From Streptomyces sp. McG3 (GTDB lineage: Bacteria > Actinomycetota > Actinomycetes > Streptomycetales > Streptomycetaceae), in assembly GCF_018619185.1 (NCBI RefSeq), contig NZ_JAAXYC010000057.1, positions 1 to 34,550 on the forward strand: 34,550 nucleotides of DNA, read 5' to 3'. Numbering within the stretch: the first letter of the stretch is position 1; each line of letters opens with the position of its first letter. Both the position numbers and the translations under genes were made by a program. Shown here piece after piece: positions 15,344-25,615 of the stretch. The notes beneath the pieces were generated by a model. The model did not search any database. It was not told the origin of the DNA and saw nothing but the letters and a program-made list of their open reading frames with translations.

Positions 15344-16294
15344 ATGACGGAGAACGCGTTCACGCGACGAGACGACGACAACGGCGACAGCGATGGCAAC
15401 GGAAACGGTTACGGCGAGGGCGGCGGACGGGGCGTGGGACTGGAGGCGGAACCGGGAGCGGGAGTGGCCGCGGGAACGGTTCTGGTGACGAGCGGCACGG
15501 GCAAGACCGGCCGTCGGGTGGTGGAGCGGCTGAGGGCCCTGGGGGTGCCGGTCCGCTCGGGTTCCCGCACGGGCGAGGTGCCGTTCGACTGGCAGGACGC
15601 GTCGGGTTGGGCGGCGGCGCTGCGCGGCGCCCGGGCCGCCTATGTGGCGTACTACCCGGACCTGGCGGTGCCCGGAGCGGCCGAGGCCATGGCCGCCTTC
15701 GGGCGGACCGCCGCGGCGTGCGGGGTACGCAGGGTGGTGCTGCTGTCGGGTCGCGGCGAACCGCGGGCGCTGGTCGCCGAGGAAGCGCTGCGCGGGGCCG
15801 CCGGGACGGCGGAGGTCACGGTCGTCCGGTCGGCCTTCTTCGCGCAGAACTTCAGCGAGAGCGCGCTGCTGGACGGCGTGCTCGGCGGCGAGGTGGTGTT
15901 CCCCGCGGGTACGACGGCGGAACCGTTCCTGGACCTCGACGACCTGGCCGACGTGGTGGTGGCCGCACTGACCGGGGAGGGGCACGCGGGGGCGGTGTAC
16001 GAGCTGACGGGCCCCCGGAGCCTGACGTTCGCGGAGGCCGCCGAGGAGCTGGGCCGGGCGGCGGGCCGGCCCGTGCGGTACGTGCCGGTGACGGGACCCG
16101 CGTACGCCTCGCTGCTGGCGGAGTTCGAGGGGTTCGGCCCGGAGGCGGAATTCCTGGCCGAGCTGTTCGCGACGCTGCTGGACGGCCACAACGCGGCGAC
16201 GACGGACGACGTGCAGCGGGTCCTGGGACGGGAGCCGAAGGACTTCTCCGTCTTCGTGTCCGAGGCCGCCGGGGACGGTGCCTGGCACGGCTGA
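15344..16294 (+). CDS. NmrA-like NAD(P)-binding oxidoreductase
   Basis: A 316-residue atypical short-chain dehydrogenase of the NmrA/NAD(P)H-binding type. The dinucleotide loop appears late, at about residues 45-57 (VLVTSGTGKTGRRV, a TGxTGxxG-like motif written SGTGKTG). Other family features follow: VVLLSGRGEPRAL, FFAQNFSES, PFLDLDDLADVVVAAL, and YELTGPRSLTFAEAAEEL. The first 40 residues are unusual: a low-complexity stretch rich in Asp, Asn and Gly (DDDNGDSDGNGNGYGEGG) that normal family members lack. An upstream in-frame ATG at 15308 exists, but 15344 is preferred because GGGAG and GGAG precede it. It diverges from the AraC regulator, its likely activator. Such proteins are redox enzymes or redox sensors; the substrate is unknown. 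Confidence 0.88.
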   Translation: MTENAFTRRDDDNGDSDGNGNGYGEGGGRGVGLEAEPGAGVAAGTVLVTSGTGKTGRRVVERLRALGVPVRSGSRTGEVPFDWQDASGWAAALRGARAAYVAYYPDLAVPGAAEAMAAFGRTAAACGVRRVVLLSGRGEPRALVAEEALRGAAGTAEVTVVRSAFFAQNFSESALLDGVLGGEVVFPAGTTAEPFLDLDDLADVVVAALTGEGHAGAVYELTGPRSLTFAEAAEELGRAAGRPVRYVPVTGPAYASLLAEFEGFGPEAEFLAELFATLLDGHNAATTDDVQRVLGREPKDFSVFVSEAAGDGAWHG

Positions 16295-16410
16295 ACCGGA
16301 ACGCCGCATCCCGCCGCCAGGGCCGGCGGAGTACACCCCGTATACACCGACCGAACGGTAGGCGGAGCGCACATATTGCCGGGGTGCTCCCGGGCCCATA
16401 ACTTGCCCTT

Positions 16411-17373
16411 ATGGAGCTCGAGTTGCGCCATCTGCGAACGGTCCGTGCCATTGCCGACACGGGCAGCCTCACCAAAGCCGCCGCCACGCTGGGGCTTGCC
16501 CAGCCTGCCCTCAGCGCTCAACTGCGGCGGATCGAGAAGGCCCTGGGCGGCGCTCTGTTCGACCGCGACCACACCGGGGCGCGGGCCACCCCGCTCGGCG
16601 AACTGGTGCTGGAGCGGGCCCGGGTGGTGCTGCCCGCGGTCAGCGAACTCCAGGCGGAGGCGGTGCGGTTCGCCAATGCCACGGGGTCGCTGGACCGGTT
16701 CCGGCTGGGCGGCACGCACGGTCCGCTGCTCGGCGGCCTGGTGGACCGGATGGCCGCCGCGCACCCGTCGGTGCCGGTGTCGACGTACACCTCGTGGTCG
16801 GTCGCCGAGATCGCCTCGCTGGTGATCGACGGCCGGCTGGACTTCGCGCTGATCGGAACGTGCGGCGAGAGTCCGCCGCCGCTGGCGGACCGGCTGGTCT
16901 GGGAGGTCGTCGGGGTCGACCCGGTCTTCGTCATGCTGCCGGAGGATCACGCCCTGGCCGGTGAGACGGAGCTGGAGCTGGCGGCCCTCGCGGACGAGTG
17001 CTGGGCGGACGTGCCCGGCGACGGCTGCTTCGCCGACTGTTTCACCGCGGCCTGCGCGCGGTCGGGCTTCACCCCGGTGTCGGTGTACGAGACGGACACC
17101 ACGTCCGTCGTCCATCTGGTGCAGGTGGGGCGGGCGATAGGGCTGTGCCGGGCGACGTTCCCGCCGGCGCCCGGCCTGGTGACCAGACCGCTGGCCGGCG
17201 CGCCGCTCAGCTGGCGGCATCTGGTGGGCTGGCACCCGCACTCCCCCGCCGCGGACGCCGCGGCGGGGACGGTGGCCGGAGCGACCCGCGCGGCCTACGC
17301 CGAGGCGGTGTCGCGCAGCCCGAGCTACGCGCGGTGGCTCGGCGCGCACCCGAGGTTCGGCACGGTGGCCTGA
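16411..17373 (+). CDS. LysR-family transcriptional regulator
   Basis: A 320-residue LysR regulator. The helix-turn-helix spans residues 5-65 (LRHLRTVRAIADTGSLTKAA, then LGLAQPALSAQLRRIEKAL). The effector domain follows, with FRLGGTHGPLLGGLVDRMAA, the mid-domain LVIDGRLDFALIG, and a cysteine-rich patch (ECWADVPGDGCFADC, then FTAAC). That patch offers four cysteines within about 25 residues and might respond to redox state or metal; this is speculation. There is no Shine-Dalgarno; CATAAC eight bases before the ATG could be a -10 for a leaderless transcript. It has no divergent partner: the upstream oxidoreductase gene is on the same strand 116 bases away and the downstream pterin dehydratase converges. 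The target is unknown. Confidence 0.93.
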   Translation: MELELRHLRTVRAIADTGSLTKAAATLGLAQPALSAQLRRIEKALGGALFDRDHTGARATPLGELVLERARVVLPAVSELQAEAVRFANATGSLDRFRLGGTHGPLLGGLVDRMAAAHPSVPVSTYTSWSVAEIASLVIDGRLDFALIGTCGESPPPLADRLVWEVVGVDPVFVMLPEDHALAGETELELAALADECWADVPGDGCFADCFTAACARSGFTPVSVYETDTTSVVHLVQVGRAIGLCRATFPPAPGLVTRPLAGAPLSWRHLVGWHPHSPAADAAAGTVAGATRAAYAEAVSRSPSYARWLGAHPRFGTVA

Positions 17374-17455
17374 GCTCCGGGCCGGGTGCGGGGGCGAAGC
17401 CGGGGCCGACCGGCCCACCGCGGCGCGGCCCGGCGGCCTGTTCGCCCCAGCCGGA

Positions 17456-17761
17456 CTACTCGGCCCCGTGAGCCGGGGCGGCGCTCGCCACCCGGGCGGC
17501 GAGCGCGAGGTCCTTCTCGGTGACCGCGCCCCCCGCGTCGTGCGTGTGGACGGAGAGGGCCACCGTGTTGTATCCGAGCGTCAGGTCCGAGTGATGGTTC
17601 AGCTCGTCCTGGATCCGCGCGATGTGGACCGTCAGCGCGGCGGCGGCGAAGTGCGAGGGAAGCCGGAAGGTCCGGGTGATCCGGTCACCTTCCAGCGCCC
17701 AGCCGGGCAGGCTCTCCAGCCGGCGGTCGGTCTCGGTCGGCGACAGCGGCTCTGCGCTCAT
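17456..17761 (-). CDS. 4a-hydroxytetrahydrobiopterin dehydratase (PCD/DCoH-like)
   Basis: A 101-residue pterin carbinolamine dehydratase, a small cytosolic enzyme that recycles the pterin cofactor of aromatic amino acid hydroxylases. The family block is clear: FAAAALTVHIARIQDELNHH then SDLTLGYNTVALSVHTHDAGG and TEKDLALAARV. The active-site histidines are present in NHHSD and in VHTHD. The residue after the His pair is Ser, whereas most family members have Pro (HHP). No phenylalanine hydroxylase gene is in the window. GGGAG lies eight bases before the ATG. The gene diverges from the XRE/MmyB regulator 98 bases away and converges with the LysR gene. Confidence 0.92.
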   Translation of the reverse strand: MSAEPLSPTETDRRLESLPGWALEGDRITRTFRLPSHFAAAALTVHIARIQDELNHHSDLTLGYNTVALSVHTHDAGGAVTEKDLALAARVASAAPAHGAE

Positions 17762-17859
17762 GGAACGGCTCCCGTGGGTCTCGGTGGATCGGCGCGTGCG
17801 TCACAGCGGTCCGGGGGCCCGTACCGGCCCCGGCCCGCCGGTGACGTTACGGTCTTGGC

Positions 17860-18690
17860 ATGACGACTGTCTTGCCCGACACGGGAGTAGGGCCGCTGCT
17901 GCGGGACTGGCGGGAACAGCGGCGCATCAGCCAGCTGGAACTGGCCCTCCGCGCCGACTCCTCGGCCCGCCACATCTCGTTCATCGAGACGGGCCGCTCC
18001 CGGCCCAGCGAGGACATGGTCCTGCGGCTGGCCGAACAGCTGAACGTCCCGGTCCGTGAACGCAACGCCCTCCTGGTGGTCGCCGGTTACGCGCCGCGCT
18101 ACGCCCAGACGCCGCTCGACGACCCCGCGATGGCCTCCCTCCGCGAGAGCCTCGACCGGCTGCTCGCGGCGTACGAGCCGTATCCGGCGCTCGTGGTGGA
18201 CGGCACCTACGGGGTGGTGGCGGCCAATCGGGGGATCGCCCTGCTGCTCGACGGGGTGCCGGAGAAGCTGCTGGCCCCGCCGGTGAACGCCATGCGGCTC
18301 ACCCTCCACCCGGAGGGGCTCGCCCCGCGCATCGTGAACCTCCCGGAGTGGCGGGCGGACCTGCTGGCGCAGATGGACCGCCAGATCGCCCTCGTACGCT
18401 CGCCGGAGCTGCGTGCGCTGTACGACGAGGTGGCCGCCTACCCGGTCCCCGCACGGGCGGCCGGCGTGGACCGTCGCACCCACGGTGCGGGCGGTGCGGG
18501 GCGGGAGCGCTCCGCCGCGTTCGCGCTGCCGATGCTGCTCGAACACGGGGGCCGGGTCCTGTCGTTCGTGTCGTCGATCGCGACGTTCAACACGCCGATG
18601 GACGTGACGGTGGCCGAGCTGGCCATCGAGACGTTCCTCCCCGCCGACCGGGAGACGGCCGCCTATCTGCACGCCCACGTCCCGTCCTGA
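17860..18690 (+). CDS. XRE-family regulator with MmyB-like ligand domain
   Basis: A 276-residue regulator. An N-terminal XRE helix-turn-helix (about residues 10-70) reads LLRDWREQRRISQLELALRA then SARHISFIETGRSRPSEDMV. The rest matches the MmyB-like ligand-binding domain found in many actinobacterial regulators: YPALVVDGTYGVVAANRGIA, NAMRLTLHPEGLAPRIVNLPEW, and the closing FVSSIATFNTPMDVTVAELAIETFLPAD region, here split over two segments. That domain binds small hydrophobic ligands such as fatty acids in its namesake. TACGGT at 17848-17853 sits six bases before the ATG and would give a leaderless message. The divergent pterin dehydratase is a plausible target. A very strong hairpin follows the gene. 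Confidence 0.92.
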   Translation: MTTVLPDTGVGPLLRDWREQRRISQLELALRADSSARHISFIETGRSRPSEDMVLRLAEQLNVPVRERNALLVVAGYAPRYAQTPLDDPAMASLRESLDRLLAAYEPYPALVVDGTYGVVAANRGIALLLDGVPEKLLAPPVNAMRLTLHPEGLAPRIVNLPEWRADLLAQMDRQIALVRSPELRALYDEVAAYPVPARAAGVDRRTHGAGGAGRERSAAFALPMLLEHGGRVLSFVSSIATFNTPMDVTVAELAIETFLPADRETAAYLHAHVPS

Positions 18691-18700
18691 ACCCTGGTCG

Positions 18701-18744
18701 CCGGCGCCACGACCGGCCGTGGGGGCGGCCGGTCGTGGCGCCGG
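18701..18744. terminator. 19-base perfect stem-loop, bidirectional terminator
   Basis: The arms at 18701-18719 and 18726-18744 are exact reverse complements over 19 bases, with loop TGGGGG. It fills the 68-base gap between the convergent XRE regulator and secDF genes. This is the strongest hairpin I found in the window and should stop transcription from both sides. Confidence 0.85.
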
Positions 18745-18758
18745 AGCGCGCGATCGCC

Positions 18759-21116
<2,358 letters not shown>

Positions 21117-21151
21117 GGAAATCCTCCGGTGGGGCGCCGAACGCCCTCACC

Positions 21152-21838
21152 TCAGTGAGGACGCGGCGCCGGGTCGGCAGAACAGGACGGATGACCGGTC
21201 GTGGGACCGGTGGTCCTGCCCGGAGGCCCCCGTACACCGGGGAGCGCGCCCCTGCGGCCGCCGGGTACGTCGGAGGAATCCGCGACGACGTGCTGGACGC
21301 CGGCGCACGGCTCGGCCGGCGCCGGCGGAGCGGGCGTCAGTGCGTCGTGCGGCGGCGGTGGCGCGTGAAGAAGCAGATACGCCCGGCCGGTGCCCGCCCG
21401 GGGGGCCTGCGCCGGATCGGCAGCCGCCCTGGGCTGCTCGTGCCCGGCCTGCGCCACCGCGCCCGCAGCCGTGGAGGACGCGGCCACGACCCCGCTCGCG
21501 CGGTCCGGCTCCCCGCGGTCGGATCCGCTGAACTGCCCGGCGCGATGCCGGAAGTCGTGCAGGGAGTTGCGCCCGGCGTGGTGTCGGGAGTTGTGCCCGG
21601 CACGGTGCCGGGAGTCGTGCCCGGCATGGTGCCCGGCGTGCTGGGGCCGCGGTGCGGTGAGGGCCGAGGCGGCGGCGGTGACGGCGGGCGCGAGGCTCCC
21701 GGAGGTCGGCGGGGCGAGCGCGGCGCCGGTCGCCGAGGTGGCGCCGATGACCAGGGTGAGGACGGTGAGGACCAGGGTGGCCAGCAGACACCGCGCCCGG
21801 GACGCGTTCGGCCGGGACGGTCGCGGGTACGGCGTCAC
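21152..21838 (-). CDS. His-rich repeat protein with N-terminal membrane segment
   Basis: A 228-residue protein of unknown function. The start is a GTG overlapping the stop of the MreB-like gene by four bases (GTGA). An N-terminal hydrophobic segment, ARCLLATLVLTVLTLVIGATS preceded by Arg residues and followed by SATGAALAPP, looks like a signal peptide or membrane anchor. Residues about 67-105 hold four 8-residue repeats around SRHRAGHN, with at least 13 His. The remainder is Ala/Pro-rich with one segment reading RAYLLLHAPPPPHDAL, and it contains isolated cysteines. Third-position G/C is high through the repeat region, which supports this frame; it weakens near the 3' end. Location outside the membrane and metal binding are inferences. 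I do not recognise the family. Confidence 0.7.
   Translation of the reverse strand: MTPYPRPSRPNASRARCLLATLVLTVLTLVIGATSATGAALAPPTSGSLAPAVTAAASALTAPRPQHAGHHAGHDSRHRAGHNSRHHAGRNSLHDFRHRAGQFSGSDRGEPDRASGVVAASSTAAGAVAQAGHEQPRAAADPAQAPRAGTGRAYLLLHAPPPPHDALTPAPPAPAEPCAGVQHVVADSSDVPGGRRGALPGVRGPPGRTTGPTTGHPSCSADPAPRPH
21542..21637. repeat. Four 24-base tandem repeats inside the His-rich gene
   Basis: Units start at 21542, 21566, 21590 and 21614. The last three are closely alike (G-T-[TC]-G-[TC]-G-C-C-C-G-G-C core) and each encodes eight residues of the His-rich protein, so the reading frame is kept. The pattern is an in-frame expansion of a metal-ligand-rich peptide. Confidence 0.8.
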
Positions 21839-23094
21839 CTCGGTCGGCCGAATTGCTCGGGCGACACCGTCGGATGGCGGAGCACGGAGCTGAGGATCTG
21901 TCCGGCGCCGCGGACGACCGTGGTAGACGGGTCGTCGGCCAGGCGCACCCGGGTGCCGAGGCAGCGGGCGATGCGATCGGTGACGTCGGCTCGCAGCGCG
22001 CCGCCGCCCGCGAGCACGGGGCCCTTGCGCAGGGCTCCGCGGATCGCGCCGTGCCGGTCGTGCCGCCACATGGACGTGATCATGTCGAGCACCGTGCGGA
22101 CGAGGACGGCCGGCAGCTTCGCCGGATCGAGGCGGTCGAGGTCGTCGAGTCCGCTCTCGGCCTGCCGGGCGTCGGCCACCAGGCCGTTGACGAGGAGCGT
22201 GACCTCGGTCAGCTCGGCTCCCATGTCGACGACGAGAAGGGGGCCCGTCTCCCTCGGTCCGGCGTACGCGGCGGCGGCCCGGGCGCTGCTGAGGACCAGG
22301 ACGCGCGACGTGCCGAGCCCGGCGAGCAGGGCGCGCGCGGCGGTGCGGTGTTCGGCCCCGGCCAGCACGGGGTGGCTGAGAACGATCACGCTGTCGCTGC
22401 GGTCGGGGCCCAGGGCCACGTCGGCGATGCGGCCGAGCAGCCGGCCGCAGGACTCGGGGTCGACGATGCGCCCGCGCCGGACCGGCCGCTCGTCGCCCCC
22501 GTGGGAACCGGAGCCGGGGAACGGGTCGAGAAGTCCCCGGCCGGGCACCCAGGCCCGGGTGCGGGAGCTGCCCAGGTCCAGGGCCAGTCCCCGGGCGGCC
22601 GGGGGAAGGCCCGGTGCGCCTTGGGCGCCCGGGGCGCGCAACTGCTGGTGGCGCGTCCGGAGCCCCCCGTGGGAACGCCCCGCCCCGAATGCCCCGGCAC
22701 CGCTCCCGTCACGAAGCGGTCCGGGGCCCTTCCCCCATGGGCCCGCACCCGGGCGGAGCGGCCCTCGCCACTCGCCGGGCACGGAAGTGAGCGGGCCGCG
22801 AACGGCCAGGACCGGAGTGGTCGGGAGAGCGGCGGCCGGGACGGAAACGGCCGGAGCGGGAACGGCCGGGGCGGGGAGGGTCGGAGCGGGAACGGCCGGG
22901 GCGGGAACGGTCCGGGCAGGTTCTCCTCGGTCAGGTGCGCGGAGCCCGTGAAGTCCGTGAGGCCCGCGAACTCCGTGAAGCCCGTCGGGTGCTCCGGGTC
23001 CGCGGGGAACGGGAGACCTTCGGCCCGTACCGGCGTTCTCGGACGACGGGGGGACGGCGCGACCCGGTCGCTGTCCGTCGTGCACAGAACGCAT
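21835..23094 (-). CDS. MreB-like actin-fold protein lacking subdomains IB and IIB, with Pro/Ala-rich N-terminus
   Basis: A 419-residue frame. Residues about 165-419 are an actin/Hsp70-type ATPase of the MreB group. It has phosphate-1 GLALDLGSSRTRAWV, the connecting block RRGRIVDPESCGRLLGRIAD (like the MreB stretch before IADF), phosphate-2 PLLVVDMGAELTEVTLL, and the adenosine motif GPVLAGGGALRADV. Compared with MreB, the stretches that form subdomains IB (after phosphate-1) and IIB (after phosphate-2) are missing, so the domain is about 255 rather than about 335 residues. From memory, Streptomyces coelicolor has a third MreB-like protein (SCO6166) of this kind, near a fused secDF. The first 150 residues are low-complexity (repeats of VPAPA) with weaker codon bias, so the true start could be further in. 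Coupled to the His-rich gene. Confidence 0.8.
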   Translation of the reverse strand: MRSVHDGQRPGRAVPPSSENAGTGRRSPVPRGPGAPDGLHGVRGPHGLHGLRAPDRGEPARTVPAPAVPAPTLPAPAVPAPAVSVPAAALPTTPVLAVRGPLTSVPGEWRGPLRPGAGPWGKGPGPLRDGSGAGAFGAGRSHGGLRTRHQQLRAPGAQGAPGLPPAARGLALDLGSSRTRAWVPGRGLLDPFPGSGSHGGDERPVRRGRIVDPESCGRLLGRIADVALGPDRSDSVIVLSHPVLAGAEHRTAARALLAGLGTSRVLVLSSARAAAAYAGPRETGPLLVVDMGAELTEVTLLVNGLVADARQAESGLDDLDRLDPAKLPAVLVRTVLDMITSMWRHDRHGAIRGALRKGPVLAGGGALRADVTDRIARCLGTRVRLADDPSTTVVRGAGQILSSVLRHPTVSPEQFGRPR

Positions 23095-23150
23095 CGTCCC
23101 TCACCCCCGGCCGCCCATCGCAGCCGCCCACGCACCCGTCGGCCCCACTG

Positions 23151-23179
23151 ATAGTGAGGCACGACCGAGCCCTCACTAT
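23151..23179. promoter_or_regulatory. Palindromic operator-like element upstream of the MreB-like operon
   Basis: ATAGTGAGG at 23151-23159 and CCTCACTAT at 23171-23179 are exact reverse complements separated by 11 bases. The element lies 57 bases upstream of the MreB-like frame start. The inner AGTGA...TCACT pattern resembles the older AGTGA-N-TCACC description of BldD sites, which would fit a development-linked gene, but it could serve another regulator. Confidence 0.5.
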
Positions 23180-23257
23180 GCAATACGGGGTGGTGGAACG
23201 CCACTTCCTCACTGATTCACAGGCGCACCAGCGCGGCGCGCACGGCAGTCGGCCGGC

Positions 23258-25390
23258 TCAGGCCGCCTCCCCCGCCGCCAGGAAGGCGCCGACCAGCTCC
23301 GCGAACTCCTCCGGCGCCGCGATCCGGACCCCCAGGCCCTCCGCCTTGGCCCGCTTGGATCCAGCCTTCTCACCGGCCACCAGCAGCGTCGTGCGCTGGG
23401 AGACGCTGGAGGACGACTTGCCGCCCGCCCGCTCGATCAGCTCGTTCATCTGGTTGCGCGACAGCTTCTCCAGCGCTCCGGACATCGCGCCCGTGACCAC
23501 CACGGTCATCCCCGCCAGGGGCAGCGCGGAGCCGGCGCCGGCGTCGCCACCGGCCTCCGCCTCCGCGTCCGCGCCTGCCGTCGCGGCCGCCTCCTCCGTC
23601 CCCGGCTCCGGGGGCGGGGTCGCTCCCGGCTCCGTCATGGACACCCCGGCCGCGACGAGCTTGTCGATCAGCGGCGCCAGCTCCATCAGCTCGGCGACCA
23701 CAGCGGCCGCCTTCTCCTTGCCGATGCCGTCGACCCGCTGGAGTGTCTCCACGTCGGCGGCGACGATCCGGTCCATCGTGGCGAAATAGCGCGCGATGCG
23801 ACGCGACATGGAACGCCCCGTGCCCCGTACGCCCAGGGCGCAGAAGACCCGGGACAGCGGCCTGGTCCGGGCGGTCTCGATGGCCGCCAGGAGGTTGTCC
23901 GTGGAGGTCTCGCCCATCCGGTCGAGGGCGAGCAACTGCTCCCGCTCCAGGGTGAACAGGTCCGCGAAGTCCGTGACGAGGCCCGCGTCGACGAGCTGGA
24001 CGACCCGGGTGGAGCCGAGGCCCTCGATGTCGAGCTGATCGCGCCCCGCCGCATACGAGACGGAGGCGACCAGACGGCAGTTACGGCCCCGCGTGCAGCG
24101 CCAGCGCTGCTCGCTCGTGTCGATGTCGGAGCCGCACTGCGGGCAGCTCTCGGGGAAGGCGATGGGCGTCTCGTCGCCGGTGCGCAGGTGCACCACGGGG
24201 GCCTCGATGCGCGGGATGATGTCGCCGGCCTTGTAGACCATGACCTGGTCCCCCAGCCGCAGGTCGCGGCGGGTGATGTCGGCCGGGTTGTGCAGGGTGG
24301 CGTAACCGACGGTGGAGCCGTCGATCTCCACCGGTTCCAGGACGGCGCGCGGCGCGATGATGCCCGTGCGCCCGACGTTCCACTCGACGGACAGCAGGCG
24401 GGTGATCTTCTCCACGGCGGGCAGCTTGTAGGCGATGGCCCAGCGGGGCGCGCGGGTGCCGGAGCCGGCCTCGCGCTGGTCGGCCGCCAGATCGGCCTTG
24501 ATCACGATCCCGTCGATGCCGAACGGCAGTGAGGCGCGCAGGGAACCTATCCCGTCCACCCGAGCCTGGACCTCCTCGACCGTGGTGGCCCGGAGCGGCG
24601 CGACGTCGGTGCCCGCGGCCGTGTGCACGCCGAGCTCGGCGACGTACGCCAGGACCTCGCTGTGGGGCAGTTCGGCGAGGGTCCCGGCGAGCTCCCCGGA
24701 ATCGGGCAGCGGCAGCGCGCCGTAGGCGAAGAAGGTCGTCTCCACCCGGTAGGCGCGGTCCTTGGCGCGCAGGGTGCCCGCCGCCCCGTTGCGCGGGTTG
24801 GCGAAGGGGGCGCCGCCGTGTTCCGTACGGATCGCGTTGCCCTGTTCGAACTGCTCGTTCGTCATGAGGATCTCGCCGCGCACCTCGATGGTGACCGGGG
24901 CGGCCAGCCGCTCCGGCAGGCCGACGACGGCGCCGGCGGCATGCGAGACGTCCTCGCCGGCCGTGCCGTCGCCCCGGGTGATGAGGCACTCGAACCGGCC
25001 GTCCCGGTAGCGCGCGGCGACTGCCAGGCCGTCGAGCTTCGGCTCCACGCTCCACGCGGTGACCGGCCTGCCGATCCGCCGCTCCAGCGACGCGGTCCAG
25101 GTCACGAACTGCTCGGCCGAGAACACGTTGTCCAGCGAGAGCATGGGCACCGTGTGCGGCACGTCGCCGACGGCGGCCCCGCCCGCGACCTTGCCCGTCG
25201 GCGAGTCGGCGAGCACCTCCTCCGGGTGGTCCGCCTCGTAAGCGGCTATTCCGCGCGCCAGCCGGTCGTAGGCGTCGTCGTCCAGCGCGCTCTCGCCCGT
25301 GGCGTAGTACGCGGCGGCGGCGAGGGAGGCCTCTTCCACCGCGGCGGCATAGGCGGCGACATCGGCGAGCACAGCAGCTGAGTTCGTCAT
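23258..25390 (-). CDS. NAD-dependent DNA ligase (probable second LigA)
   Basis: A 710-residue ligase that seals nicks using NAD+. All domains are visible in order: Ia ([11 protein letters not shown]), the adenylation domain with the attacking Lys118 in EPKLDGLAV and [20 protein letters not shown] and [13 protein letters not shown], the OB fold ([18 protein letters not shown]), the four-cysteine zinc site (CPQC, then C of RWRC and RNC), helix-hairpin-helix repeats, an Ala/Glu/Gly-rich linker (about 605-640), and a BRCT domain ([14 protein letters not shown]). Details such as KLDG and VAGG differ from the housekeeping LigA consensus, so this is probably a paralogue. The ATG at 25390 (GGTGG upstream) is chosen; the frame is open to 25537. 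A LacI-type palindrome lies 61-76 bases before the start. Confidence 0.92.
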   Translation of the reverse strand: MTNSAAVLADVAAYAAAVEEASLAAAAYYATGESALDDDAYDRLARGIAAYEADHPEEVLADSPTGKVAGGAAVGDVPHTVPMLSLDNVFSAEQFVTWTASLERRIGRPVTAWSVEPKLDGLAVAARYRDGRFECLITRGDGTAGEDVSHAAGAVVGLPERLAAPVTIEVRGEILMTNEQFEQGNAIRTEHGGAPFANPRNGAAGTLRAKDRAYRVETTFFAYGALPLPDSGELAGTLAELPHSEVLAYVAELGVHTAAGTDVAPLRATTVEEVQARVDGIGSLRASLPFGIDGIVIKADLAADQREAGSGTRAPRWAIAYKLPAVEKITRLLSVEWNVGRTGIIAPRAVLEPVEIDGSTVGYATLHNPADITRRDLRLGDQVMVYKAGDIIPRIEAPVVHLRTGDETPIAFPESCPQCGSDIDTSEQRWRCTRGRNCRLVASVSYAAGRDQLDIEGLGSTRVVQLVDAGLVTDFADLFTLEREQLLALDRMGETSTDNLLAAIETARTRPLSRVFCALGVRGTGRSMSRRIARYFATMDRIVAADVETLQRVDGIGKEKAAAVVAELMELAPLIDKLVAAGVSMTEPGATPPPEPGTEEAAATAGADAEAEAGGDAGAGSALPLAGMTVVVTGAMSGALEKLSRNQMNELIERAGGKSSSSVSQRTTLLVAGEKAGSKRAKAEGLGVRIAAPEEFAELVGAFLAAGEAA

Positions 25391-25450
25391 GGCCACCATT
25401 CTTCCGCCCACCACTGACAACGCCCTCGGTCCCTCTCCCGCCTCGATCCA

Positions 25451-25466
25451 GGGAGAGCGCTCTCCC
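25451..25466. promoter_or_regulatory. LacI-type palindrome O1
   Basis: GGGAGAGCGCTCTCCC is a perfect 16-base palindrome with a central CpG, the usual form of LacI/GalR-family operators. It lies between the DNA ligase and DUF1996 genes, 61-76 bases before the ligase start. Its centre is 108 bases from that of O2, about ten helical turns, so one repressor could loop the two sites. Confidence 0.8.
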
Positions 25467-25524
25467 GCGCGCAGACTCTCAACTCGCCGTTGATCAGGCC
25501 CTTTTGTTGAGGCTGCGCATTCTC

Positions 25525-25553
25525 TTGACATGCACACGAGGCGATCCTACGTT
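25525..25553 (+). promoter_or_regulatory. Near-consensus promoter of the DUF1996 operon
   Basis: TTGACA at 25525-25530, a 17-base spacer, and TACGTT at 25548-25553 form a housekeeping-type promoter. Transcription would start near 25560, at the left edge of palindrome O2, so a repressor bound there would block initiation. Confidence 0.75.
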
Positions 25554-25557
25554 CCTC

Positions 25558-25575
25558 CGAGAGAGCGCTCTCTCG
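25558..25575. promoter_or_regulatory. LacI-type palindrome O2 at the start site
   Basis: CGAGAGAGCGCTCTCTCG is a perfect 18-base palindrome sharing the GAGAGCGCTCTC core with O1. It covers the predicted transcription start of the DUF1996 gene. The lacI gene two genes downstream is the natural candidate for the bound repressor. Confidence 0.85.
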
Positions 25576-25615
25576 CACACGCAAGGAATCCCCCACTTCC
25601 CCGGACAGGAGTGCC

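Noticed and set aside
18505..18516. GGGAGCGCTCCG, similar to a LacI-type operator core, inside the XRE/MmyB gene
   Set aside because: It lies within conserved coding sequence, lacks the GAGAGCGCTCTC core shared by the two intergenic palindromes, and such GC palindromes are expected by chance here.
21155..22951. 598-codon plus-strand open frame opposite the His-rich and MreB-like genes
   Set aside because: Arg/Gly/Ser-rich with no recognisable domain. The minus strand has actin-fold motifs and a GTGA coupling, so the minus reading is preferred.
22386..23204. Alternative minus-strand frame starting upstream of the MreB-like frame (FPPRPFPLRP repeats)
   Set aside because: It reads through the same low-complexity DNA in another register and does not connect to the ATPase motifs. 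A frameshift joining it to the MreB frame cannot be excluded but is not needed.
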